Shown: positions 27,588-34,977 of the stretch, piece by piece
Position numbering within the stretch: position 1 is the stretch's first letter
Layout of the letters: the number at the start of each line of letters is the position of its first letter
Origin: Roseateles oligotrophus
GTDB lineage: Bacteria > Pseudomonadota > Gammaproteobacteria > Burkholderiales > Burkholderiaceae_C
DNA length: 64,000 nucleotides
NCBI RefSeq assembly: GCF_025717515.1
Contig: NZ_JAJIRN010000008.1
Span: 186,001 to 250,000, forward strand
Direction: 5' to 3'
Translations under genes and position numbers: made by a program
The notes under the pieces: model-generated
What the model saw: the letters and a program-made list of their open reading frames with translations, nothing else
Told to the model about the DNA's origin: nothing
Database searches by the model: none

Positions 27588-28382
27588 TCAGACCGCGCTG
27601 CGGCGACGGCGCACCACGGCGCCCATGGCCGCCAGACCCGCCAACATCAAGGCATAGGCCTGCGGCTCCGGCACGGGCTGGGCCGAGAAGTCGATGCGGT
27701 AGACATCGCTGCCGCCGCTCAACGCGCTGTTGAAGGTGTATCCGTAGGCGGTGCTCAGGCCGTTGTAGGCGGCGAACTCGCCGAAATTGCGTGCGACGAC
27801 GGAATTTTGTGCGTCACGGGCAAGCGCGTTCGAGCCGACGATGAAGGCCGCGTTGGCCACATTGAACTCTTCGGAGCCGGCGTCCCAGATGTCACGGGCC
27901 TTCTGGCCAATGCTGCTGATCTGCAAATTGCCGGCGCCGTCGAAGAGTTTGAAGGCGGTGGCGGAATCGTTGCCGATGAAGAAGTCATTGCTCGGCACCA
28001 CCATGGCCACAAAGCTGAAATAGCTGTTCAGCGAAGTGTCGATACGGAAGGTCTGGGTGGCCGACAGGCCCGCAGCGAGCGGCGCACCACCCACCACGCC
28101 GACCACGGCGCCCGCGTCCGTGCCGGAGAAGGCGTCACGCCAGAGATTGCCGTTGCCCAGTTCCGCCGCCTTGACAATGGAAGCATTGGCAGCGCCGCCA
28201 ATGTCGAAGCCGTCAAACACGCCTTGGCCGAAGCCGACACTCAGCGGCGCCACCACCACGCTGTTCACCGGGGCGAGGTTGTGCACGGTCACCGTCAGAT
28301 CAACGATGGCGGCCTGTGCGCCGGTTGCAGAAAAGATCGCTGCGCAAAGCAGGGTCTTGTTCAAAGAAGTTGGAAATTTCAT
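27588..28382 (-). CDS. PEP-CTERM sorted exported protein, spondin-like domain
   Basis: The 264-residue protein has a signal peptide (MKFPTSLNKTLLCAAIFSATGAQA split around residue 20-24). A single domain carries features of the spondin N-terminal fold: VTVHNLAPVNSVVVAPL, a Gly/Ala-rich middle and FSFVAMVVPSNDFFIGND. The C-terminal tail VPEPQAYALMLAGLAAMGAVV-RRRR is a PEP-CTERM signal (PEP motif, helix, basic end), recognised by exosortase for outer-surface sorting. The start at 28382 fits the signal peptide, with GAGG upstream. No exosortase is in the window. A role in surface or biofilm matrix is inferred from the sorting class. Confidence 0.85.
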   Translation of the reverse strand: MKFPTSLNKTLLCAAIFSATGAQAAIVDLTVTVHNLAPVNSVVVAPLSVGFGQGVFDGFDIGGAANASIVKAAELGNGNLWRDAFSGTDAGAVVGVVGGAPLAAGLSATQTFRIDTSLNSYFSFVAMVVPSNDFFIGNDSATAFKLFDGAGNLQISSIGQKARDIWDAGSEEFNVANAAFIVGSNALARDAQNSVVARNFGEFAAYNGLSTAYGYTFNSALSGGSDVYRIDFSAQPVPEPQAYALMLAGLAAMGAVVRRRRSAV

Positions 28383-28688
28383 GTGTAGCCTCGGAAGAGT
28401 CAAGTTGAAAATAGAAACGGGCCAAAGGTTCGCAAGTCCGCTTTAACAAACCCGCTGCCGAATGGTAGGAAGGGCAGGTCCCAATGTCCTCACCAAAGTC
28501 TCACGGGGCCGTGAAGATTGAAATTTCTATGGGAGCGGGGCAAGGCCATGCTTGAGCGGCATGTCGGTCATTTCAGCAAGGGCCTCCCAGCCTCCGTGGC
28601 GCAATTCCTGCTCGACCGTTTCGACTGCGTAAACTGCGCACTGCAAATTCGCCGCCACCGTGGCAACTCATAATCAATCAGGCAAACG
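28383..28688. other. 306-bp divergent intergenic region
   Basis: This separates the divergently transcribed PEP-CTERM and prolyl oligopeptidase genes and should hold both promoters. I see no convincing -35/-10 pair, no gene and no strong hairpin. Confidence 0.4.
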
Positions 28689-30860
28689 ATGAACCCATCC
28701 ATCTTCAAGTCCGCCCTGGCAACTCTTTTGCTGGCGCCTTTGGCCATTCAAGCCCAAAGCTCTTCCTTGGCTTACCCGGCCACCCCGGCCAAGCCGGTCA
28801 CCGACATCTATCACGGCACCTCGGTCGTTGACCCCTACCGCTGGATGGAGGACATGAAGTCGCCCGAGTTCCAGGCTTGGCTGAAGACGCAGGCGGCCTA
28901 TGCCGACGGCGTGCTGGCCCAGATCCCCGGCCGCGCCGCCTTGCGCGAGCGCCTCGGTGTGTTGGCCGACGCGGGCGAAAGCACTGGCGGCTACGAGATG
29001 GTGGCCGGCAAACTGTTCTATTCGAAGCGCGCACCGGGGCAAAACCAGGCGCGGCTGTGGGTGCGTGATGGTTTAAGCGGCGCTGAGCGCGAGCTGCTCG
29101 ACCCCAACAACCTGCCGGGCGAGCCGGGCAAGCATGCGGTCGATTGGTACAGCGTTTCGCCCGATGGCCGCTTGTTGGCGGTGGGCCTGTCCAAGGGCGG
29201 CAGCGAGAACAGCGTCTTGCGCTTGCTTGACGTTGCCACGGCCAAGCTCTTGCCCTTGTCGATTGACCGCACCGGCCTGAATGAGGGCGGCGTGGCCTGG
29301 TTGCCCGATGCCAGCGGTTTTCTGTACAACCGCCACCCGGCGGAGGAGCGCTACAACAAGAGCGCGGTTTTCCTGCACAAGCTGGGCCAGGATCCGGCCA
29401 AGGATGTGGCTCAGTTCGGTTGGCAGGTGAGCAAGAAAGAGAATTTCGAAATCGCCGATCTGCCCTATGTGCGCATTACCAAGGGTTCGCCCTGGGCGCT
29501 GGCCGAGGTCTTGCATGGCGACGCGGCCGAGCGCAGCTACTGGGTGGCGCGGGTCGACCAGCTCAAGGGCGCGGCCACACCTTGGCGGCGCGTCGTGCGG
29601 CCCGAGCACAAGGTGACACGGGCCGAAGTGGCCGGCGGTTCGCTGTTCGCCTTGAGCCAGAAAAAGGCTTCGCGCCGCGAACTCTTGAGCCTGGATTTGG
29701 GTGTGGGCAAAGCCGGCTTCAAGACCGCCTTGCCCGCAGGCGACAGCGTGCTGCAAACCATCGAGACCGGTGATGCCGCCGTCTATGTGAAGGCGCTGGA
29801 CGCGGGCGTGAGCAAGTTGTGGCGCGTGGGCAAGAAAGACGGTCAGGTCTCGACCGTGGCGCTGCCGTTTGAGGGCACGCTGCGCAGTGTCACATCGCTG
29901 AAGGGTGACGAGTTGCTGGTCTTGCTGGAAGGCTGGACGCAGGCACCGCAGAGTTTGCTGCTGCAGGCCGGCGGTGAAGCGGGCGCCGCAGCGCAGCGAC
30001 TGACGATTCAAAAAGCCGTCAGCGTGGATACCTCCGGCATTGAAGCGCGCCGCGTGATGGTCAAGAGCCATGATGGCGTGATGGTGCCGCTGTCCATCGT
30101 GGCGCCCAAAGCGGTCGTGTTGGACGGCCAGCGCCCGACGATCCTGAGCGCTTACGGCGCTTATGGCATCACGCAGGAACCGCGTTTCAGCGCGACCCGC
30201 CTGGCCTGGACCGAGCGCGGCGGCGTGCAGGCAATCTGCCATGTGCGCGGCGGCGGCGAGCTGGGGGACGACTGGCACCGTGGCGGCTATATCGCGACCA
30301 AGCAGAACACCGTGTCCGACTTTGTGGCCTGTGCCGAATGGCTGATTGCCAACAAGTACAGCTCACCGGCCAAGCTGGCCGGCACGGGGGGGAGCGCCGG
30401 CGGCATCACGATTGGCGGCGCCGTCACGCAGCGCGGCGAGCTGTTCGCGGCGGCGCAAAGCGCGGTCGGTCTGTCCGATATGTTGCGCATGGAGCTGACG
30501 CTGAACGGTGCGCCCAATATCGCCGAGTTCGGCACCGTGACCAACCCGGCGCATTTCAAGAGCATGTTCGCGCTGAGCCCCTACCATAACGTCAAGGAAG
30601 GGCGCAGCTACCCGGCCGTCATCGTCACCACCGGCGCCAATGATCCGCGTGTTGAGGCCTGGATCCCGTCCAAGCTGGCCGCGCGCATGCAAACCGCCAA
30701 TCCAGACGCCGTCAAGACCCGCCCGGTGATCCTGCGGGTTGACTTCGACGGCGGCCATGGCATGGGCTCGGGCCTTGCGCAGCGGCTCGATGAGACCGCC
30801 GATGTGTGGAGCTTTTTCTTGTGGCAGATGGGCGACGCGGCCTTCCAGCCCAAGCGCTGA
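28689..30860 (+). CDS. exported prolyl oligopeptidase (S9A family)
   Basis: This serine peptidase cleaves short peptides after proline. The 723-residue product has a signal peptide (about 1-22, ending AIQAQ) and the propeller N-terminal region starting with YHGTSVVDPYRWMED. The alpha/beta-hydrolase domain has the nucleophile in GTGGSAGGI near residue 567, the Asp in TTGANDPRVEAW near 652 and the His in GGHGMGS near 693. The Ser-Ala-Gly-Gly context replaces the common Ser-Asn-Gly-Gly of S9A enzymes. Secretion to the periplasm fits the other exported peptidases in this window. A strong terminator follows. Confidence 0.93.
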   Translation: MNPSIFKSALATLLLAPLAIQAQSSSLAYPATPAKPVTDIYHGTSVVDPYRWMEDMKSPEFQAWLKTQAAYADGVLAQIPGRAALRERLGVLADAGESTGGYEMVAGKLFYSKRAPGQNQARLWVRDGLSGAERELLDPNNLPGEPGKHAVDWYSVSPDGRLLAVGLSKGGSENSVLRLLDVATAKLLPLSIDRTGLNEGGVAWLPDASGFLYNRHPAEERYNKSAVFLHKLGQDPAKDVAQFGWQVSKKENFEIADLPYVRITKGSPWALAEVLHGDAAERSYWVARVDQLKGAATPWRRVVRPEHKVTRAEVAGGSLFALSQKKASRRELLSLDLGVGKAGFKTALPAGDSVLQTIETGDAAVYVKALDAGVSKLWRVGKKDGQVSTVALPFEGTLRSVTSLKGDELLVLLEGWTQAPQSLLLQAGGEAGAAAQRLTIQKAVSVDTSGIEARRVMVKSHDGVMVPLSIVAPKAVVLDGQRPTILSAYGAYGITQEPRFSATRLAWTERGGVQAICHVRGGGELGDDWHRGGYIATKQNTVSDFVACAEWLIANKYSSPAKLAGTGGSAGGITIGGAVTQRGELFAAAQSAVGLSDMLRMELTLNGAPNIAEFGTVTNPAHFKSMFALSPYHNVKEGRSYPAVIVTTGANDPRVEAWIPSKLAARMQTANPDAVKTRPVILRVDFDGGHGMGSGLAQRLDETADVWSFFLWQMGDAAFQPKR

Positions 30861-30884
30861 AGCAGACCATTAGGGCAAAACCCG

Positions 30885-30919
30885 AGCCGGGTCATCGTCA
30901 AGATGGCCCGGCTTTTTTT
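30885..30919 (+). terminator. terminator after prolyl oligopeptidase
   Basis: AGCCGGGTCAT (30885-30895) pairs with ATGGCCCGGCT (30903-30913), one G-T pair, followed by a run of seven T. Confidence 0.9.
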
Positions 30920-31151
30920 ATCCCCTTTATCAAGGCGCAAATTCTTGCTCAGTGCCGCAGGCCAGCGGACCTCAACGTTGGCGCGGTGCTGCAGCCTGTA
31001 CAAAGCATTGACAGTCCTGCGGCTAAACGAATCAGTCGGTGCATGACATTCCTTTGTGCGAAACCAATTAAAGCTTCAGTTCGTGTCGCGTCTGGTACCG
31101 TAATGTTTTTGCGTTATGCAGAATTTCTCCTTGTGCCGCTTGATTATTAAG

Positions 31152-32564
31152 CTAGCCTTTCCTGTCGCTCACCGCCAGCACCGCCAAGCCCATCGACCCC
31201 AGCCGCGTACGCACGCTGTCGCTGCGCCCGCTCATCGCTAAAGGCACGCGCGCACCCAGCACGACGCCGCAGCTGGCTGCACCCGCCATGTATTCGAGCA
31301 GCTTGGCCAGGAGGCTGCCCGATTCCAGGTCGGGGGCGAGCAAGATGTCGGCGTCGCCGGCCACCGGCGAGTTCAGGCCCTGCAGACTCGCGGCCTCCAG
31401 ATTGACGGCGCTGTCAAAGGCCAGCGGCCCGTCCAGTACGGCACCCTCGATCTGGCCGCGTTGCGCCATCTTGCACAGCGCCGCTGCATCCAGTGTTGAG
31501 GTGATGCGCTCGGTGATGGTTTCCACCGCCGACAACAAGGCCACCTTGGGGCAGGCCACTCCCGTCGCTTGGGCCAGGCCTATGGCCAGACGCAGGATCT
31601 CGGCCTTGGCGTCCAGATCGGGGCGGATATTGATGCCCGCATCGCTGATGAACAGCGGCTTGGCATAGCTGGGGATGTCAAAGCGGTAGACATGCGCCAG
31701 CCGGCTGCCCTTGTCCAGTGCAGGCGTCGCCCGCACCGCCGCCAGCAGTTCCTCGCTGCTCAGGCTGCCTTGCGCCAGCAGGTCCAGCTGGCCTGCAGCC
31801 GCCATCTCGCAGGCCTGAAGGGCAGCGGCATGGCTGTGCGCCGTGGGCTGGAAATGGCAGCCATGCAGGTCTAGCCCCAGCTGCTCGGCCAGCGCCCGGA
31901 TGCGCGCTTCCGGCCCGATCAGCCAGGGTGTAATCAGCCCGCGCGCGGCGCCCAGCAGCGCCGCGCGCAGCGCGTCTTCGCTGCAAGGCTGCACTACCGC
32001 GCAGCGCAGCGGCTTGTCGGGCTTGAGCTGATTCAGCCAAGCGTTCATGCGCGCCTCGGCGTCGAATGAAAAGAAATGCATTTCGGGCAGAGCAGGTCTT
32101 GGGCGCTCGATGCGCGTGCGCGGCGCCAGCACGGTGGCCAAGCCGCTGATGACGGCCTGGCCTTTTTGGTTATTGGCCTCGCAGCCGAGCTTGACGATGC
32201 CGCTGTCGTCGAACATCTCCAGCACCGTCAACACGATGGTCAAGGTGTCGCCCACGTGCACGGGGCGAGAGAAGCGTAGCGTCTGCTCCATATAGATGGT
32301 GCCGGGGCCGGGGAACTCATTGCCCAGCACCGACGAGATCAAGGCGCCGCCCCACATGCCATGCGCGATCACGCCGTGAAAGCGCGTGCCCTCGGCGTAT
32401 TCGGCATCCAGGTGGGCGGGGTTCACGTCACCCGAAACGAGGGCAAAAGCCTGAATGTCGCTGTGTTTGAGCGTGCGCACCAGACGAGCGCTTTGGCCCA
32501 GGGTCAGCTCGTCGTAGGTGCGGTTGCGCAGCCAGTCGCTGCGCAAGAGGTCGGGTGCGTTCAT
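31152..32564 (-). CDS. bifunctional MaoC-like enoyl-CoA hydratase / phosphate acyltransferase
   Basis: The 470-residue protein is a fusion. Residues about 15-150 are a MaoC hot-dog hydratase with the R-specific hydratase motif SGDVNPAHLD and HGVIAHGMWG. Residues about 165-470 are a phosphate acetyl/butyryltransferase domain, ending near AGAASCGVVLGARVPL. Such fusions are annotated as bifunctional enoyl-CoA hydratase/phosphate acetyltransferase in Burkholderiales, usually beside acetate kinase and enoyl-ACP reductase genes. Here no ackA is adjacent. The start at 32564 (MNAPDLLRSDW) is chosen because the upstream extension is not family-like. The physiological acyl-CoA substrate is unknown. Confidence 0.9.
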   Translation of the reverse strand: MNAPDLLRSDWLRNRTYDELTLGQSARLVRTLKHSDIQAFALVSGDVNPAHLDAEYAEGTRFHGVIAHGMWGGALISSVLGNEFPGPGTIYMEQTLRFSRPVHVGDTLTIVLTVLEMFDDSGIVKLGCEANNQKGQAVISGLATVLAPRTRIERPRPALPEMHFFSFDAEARMNAWLNQLKPDKPLRCAVVQPCSEDALRAALLGAARGLITPWLIGPEARIRALAEQLGLDLHGCHFQPTAHSHAAALQACEMAAAGQLDLLAQGSLSSEELLAAVRATPALDKGSRLAHVYRFDIPSYAKPLFISDAGINIRPDLDAKAEILRLAIGLAQATGVACPKVALLSAVETITERITSTLDAAALCKMAQRGQIEGAVLDGPLAFDSAVNLEAASLQGLNSPVAGDADILLAPDLESGSLLAKLLEYMAGAASCGVVLGARVPLAMSGRSDSVRTRLGSMGLAVLAVSDRKG

Positions 32565-32778
32565 CGCCGGTTTGCTCCAAAGAACATGACTCGATAGCTT
32601 GTGCCTGCTTCGTGTCAGGCGCGTGACGCCCAAGCGATGCTCCGAGGCCATGCGGTTTTGTTTGACGACAAACAAAGACCAAACCGTCATCGCCGGCTGT
32701 CGCAAAGGCTTGCTAGGATGGCGGCCGAGTTCGTCCTTCTGCCGCACCCGCTATCAAGCCACCTACTGGAGTCCCACC

Positions 32779-33234
32779 ATGAAGCCATTCTTTTTCATCA
32801 AGCAGACTCTTGCTGCAGGCTTGCTCTTGAGCGCCGTCTTGCCGGTTTTTGCCGCTAGTTCGGCCGCGTCTTCGGCCTCGGAAGGCGCCAGCAGCGCCGC
32901 CAGCAGCGGCTCCAAGTCGCTGGAGGCGTCCAGCGGGTCATCGACCAAGGGCGAAAAGGTGGCGGCCGGCGACTACAAAATTCTCGATGTGGCGGCCGCT
33001 GCCGATCGGCCCGGCATGGTGCGCGTGCACTTGCAAGCTGCTGCCGATGATTTCTACCTCGTCCTGCCCGAGCAGGCGTTCGACAAGAGCCAACTCGCGG
33101 CAGGCCACATGGTGACGGCACGCCAACATGCGTACGGGCTTGAGTTTGCTAACCAGCAAACCCAGCAGGCCTTTTTCCTGGTGCTGAGTGACGAGTGGTA
33201 TCGCGAGTTGGATAGCAAGGCCGTCGTGCTTTGA
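32779..33234 (+). CDS. small exported protein paired with DUF2145
   Basis: The 151-residue protein has a signal peptide (MKPFFFIKQTLAAGLLLSAV, cleavage near FAAS) and a Ser/Ala-rich low-complexity linker (about 26-60). A compact C-terminal domain begins GDYKILDVAAAADRPG and contains FYLVLPEQAF. The function is unknown. GGAG precedes the ATG at 32779; earlier in-frame ATGs give no signal peptide. Its TGA overlaps the TTG start of the DUF2145 gene by 3 bases, so the two are translated together and probably act together in the periplasm (inference). Confidence 0.75.
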   Translation: MKPFFFIKQTLAAGLLLSAVLPVFAASSAASSASEGASSAASSGSKSLEASSGSSTKGEKVAAGDYKILDVAAAADRPGMVRVHLQAAADDFYLVLPEQAFDKSQLAAGHMVTARQHAYGLEFANQQTQQAFFLVLSDEWYRELDSKAVVL

Positions 33235-34139
33235 TTCGAGTCTTTGGACCGCTGGCGCTGTGGCTGCTGGGCTGCGGCGCGGCGCAGGCCGGTGGCTTGC
33301 GATTTTGCGAGCAGCCACCGCGCTTAAGCGCAAGCCAGCAGGACAAGCAGCTGCGCTTCGTCGCCATCGTCAAGGACGAGTTGGAGCGCAGTGGGCAGGG
33401 CGTCGCGCTGGTGTCGCGCGCCGGCACCGACCTGAGTCGTTTCGAGATGCGCTACTCGCACGCCGGGCTGGCACTCAAGGCCAGCGACAACACGCCCTGG
33501 TCGGTGCGCCAGCTCTATTACGTTTGCGACGAAGCGGCCCCTAAGCTCTATGACCAGGGCCTGGCGGGGTTTTTGATCGGTGCCAACCAGGCCGACTTGG
33601 GCTTTTTGTCGGTGGTGCTGTTCCCGCCGGCTCAAGCCGCCGAACTGGAACGTGCTGCGCTCGACAAGCGCCGTGCATTGCAGTTCTTAGCACCCGACTA
33701 CAGCGCCAATGCCTACCCCTTTAGCGCGCGCTACCAGAACTGCAATCAATGGGTGGCGGAGTTGTTGGCGGCCACGCTGGGCAATCTGGGGGAGGGCGCC
33801 GTTGAGGAGCTTCGCCCGCAGGCGCAAGCCTGGTTGAAGGCCCAAGGCTATAGGCCTGCCGCCTTCGAGATCGGCTTCAAACCGATGCTGTGGGGCGCCG
33901 CCGCCTTCATCCCTTGGGTGCACAACGACGACCATCCGGCCGAGGAGCTCGCGGCCGCCCGCTACCTCGTCAGCATGCCGGCTTCGATAGAAACCTTTGT
34001 GCAGCAAACGATGGCCGGTGCGCAGCGCATCGAGTTTTGCCATAACGGTCAGCATGTGCTGATTCGGCGCGGCTGGGGGCCAGGTCTTGCCGAGGGCTGT
34101 GTGGCCGAGCCGCAAGACAGCGTGATTAGGCTGAACTAG
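33231..34139 (+). CDS. DUF2145 exported protein
   Basis: The 302-residue protein has a short signal peptide (MIRVFGPLALWLLGCGAAQA) and a DUF2145 domain. A conserved-looking FEMRYSHAGLAL near residue 63 and YQNCNQWVAELLA near 163 give His and Cys residues that recall NlpC/P60-like papain-fold peptidases (inference). The start is TTG at 33231, overlapping the preceding stop as TTGA, and the signal peptide supports it. The stop codon is in the palindrome CTAG, which is at the same time the stop of the convergent hydrolase gene. Confidence 0.85.
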   Translation: MIRVFGPLALWLLGCGAAQAGGLRFCEQPPRLSASQQDKQLRFVAIVKDELERSGQGVALVSRAGTDLSRFEMRYSHAGLALKASDNTPWSVRQLYYVCDEAAPKLYDQGLAGFLIGANQADLGFLSVVLFPPAQAAELERAALDKRRALQFLAPDYSANAYPFSARYQNCNQWVAELLAATLGNLGEGAVEELRPQAQAWLKAQGYRPAAFEIGFKPMLWGAAAFIPWVHNDDHPAEELAAARYLVSMPASIETFVQQTMAGAQRIEFCHNGQHVLIRRGWGPGLAEGCVAEPQDSVIRLN

Positions 34140-34741
34140 TCAAGACCCAAGAACTCACTCAACTCCGGCAGATAGTCATCAAAGTCCGACAGCCCATGGT
34201 CACTGCCTTCGAGCAGGCGGATCTGGCAGTCGGCATAGCGGGCCTGCATCTCGCGCCAGTCCAGCAACTCGTCGCCCTTGGCGATGACGGCCAGCAAGCG
34301 TTGCGGCGTGCTGGTGACCGGTGTGCTGAGCGCTTGCAGCTCGGCGATGAATTCGGCGCGGAAGAAGAAGCGCTCTTCCGGGTCCTGCCAACAAGTCTGC
34401 TCGCCGATGTATTTCGCCAGGTCACGCGCCGGGTCGACGGCCGGGTTCAAGAGCACAACGCGGCTGCTTTGAAAGCCCGGCCATTCGGCCAGCACGGTCG
34501 CGTAGAAGCCGCCGAGTGAACTGCCCATCAGCGCGCAGCCCTGGCTCGGCCAGTCGGCGGTCAAGGCCTGCAGCAAGGCGATCGCCTCGGCGGGCGAGGG
34601 CGGCAGCTGCGGGCAGGCGAACACCAGCTCGGGGTTTTGTGAGCGCACCCACTCGGCCATGCGAAGCGCTTTGGCCGAGCGCGGCGACGAGCGAAAGCCG
34701 TGCAGATAGAGCAGGTGGGTGGTTTTGTGATGTGCAGCCAT
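34136..34741 (-). CDS. YqiA/YcfP-like alpha/beta hydrolase
   Basis: The 201-residue cytoplasmic protein begins LLYLHGFRSSPRSAKA, the oxyanion-hole region. The nucleophile is in MGSSLGGFYA near residue 74 and the His in EGSDHGLSDF near 183. This architecture is typical of the YqiA esterase family. No signal peptide is present. Its last codons share the palindromic CTAG with the convergent DUF2145 gene. Substrate is unknown; YqiA proteins act on short acyl or palmitoyl esters in vitro. Confidence 0.88.
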   Translation of the reverse strand: MAAHHKTTHLLYLHGFRSSPRSAKALRMAEWVRSQNPELVFACPQLPPSPAEAIALLQALTADWPSQGCALMGSSLGGFYATVLAEWPGFQSSRVVLLNPAVDPARDLAKYIGEQTCWQDPEERFFFRAEFIAELQALSTPVTSTPQRLLAVIAKGDELLDWREMQARYADCQIRLLEGSDHGLSDFDDYLPELSEFLGLD

Positions 34742-34977
34742 GGCCGCAGTCTAAATGGCTGTTTGGGGCGCTGGTAAACCCTCATCTCGGTGACTAAATG
34801 CGACGAACGACCGATCGTCTTGTGCGAAGCACGCTCGGCCGCATTGACGCGGCGCCGCGGCTGGTTCACAGTGGCCGACTTTGTCGTGTCGGCCGCGTTG
34901 ATCCGCGCCTGCGTCGGGTCTGTTTTGGGGCTCATGCCACCCAGGTGGGCCCTTTGTAATGTTCGAGGATGGTTTGA

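Noticed and set aside
31008-31036. A perfect TTGACA hexamer suggesting a promoter
   Set aside because: No -10-like hexamer occurs at 16-18 bp spacing (ATCAGT), and no gene follows on that strand.
30806-31150. A 114-codon open frame after the prolyl oligopeptidase
   Set aside because: It starts inside the peptidase gene and spans its terminator; the remaining part has no domain features or ribosome-binding site.
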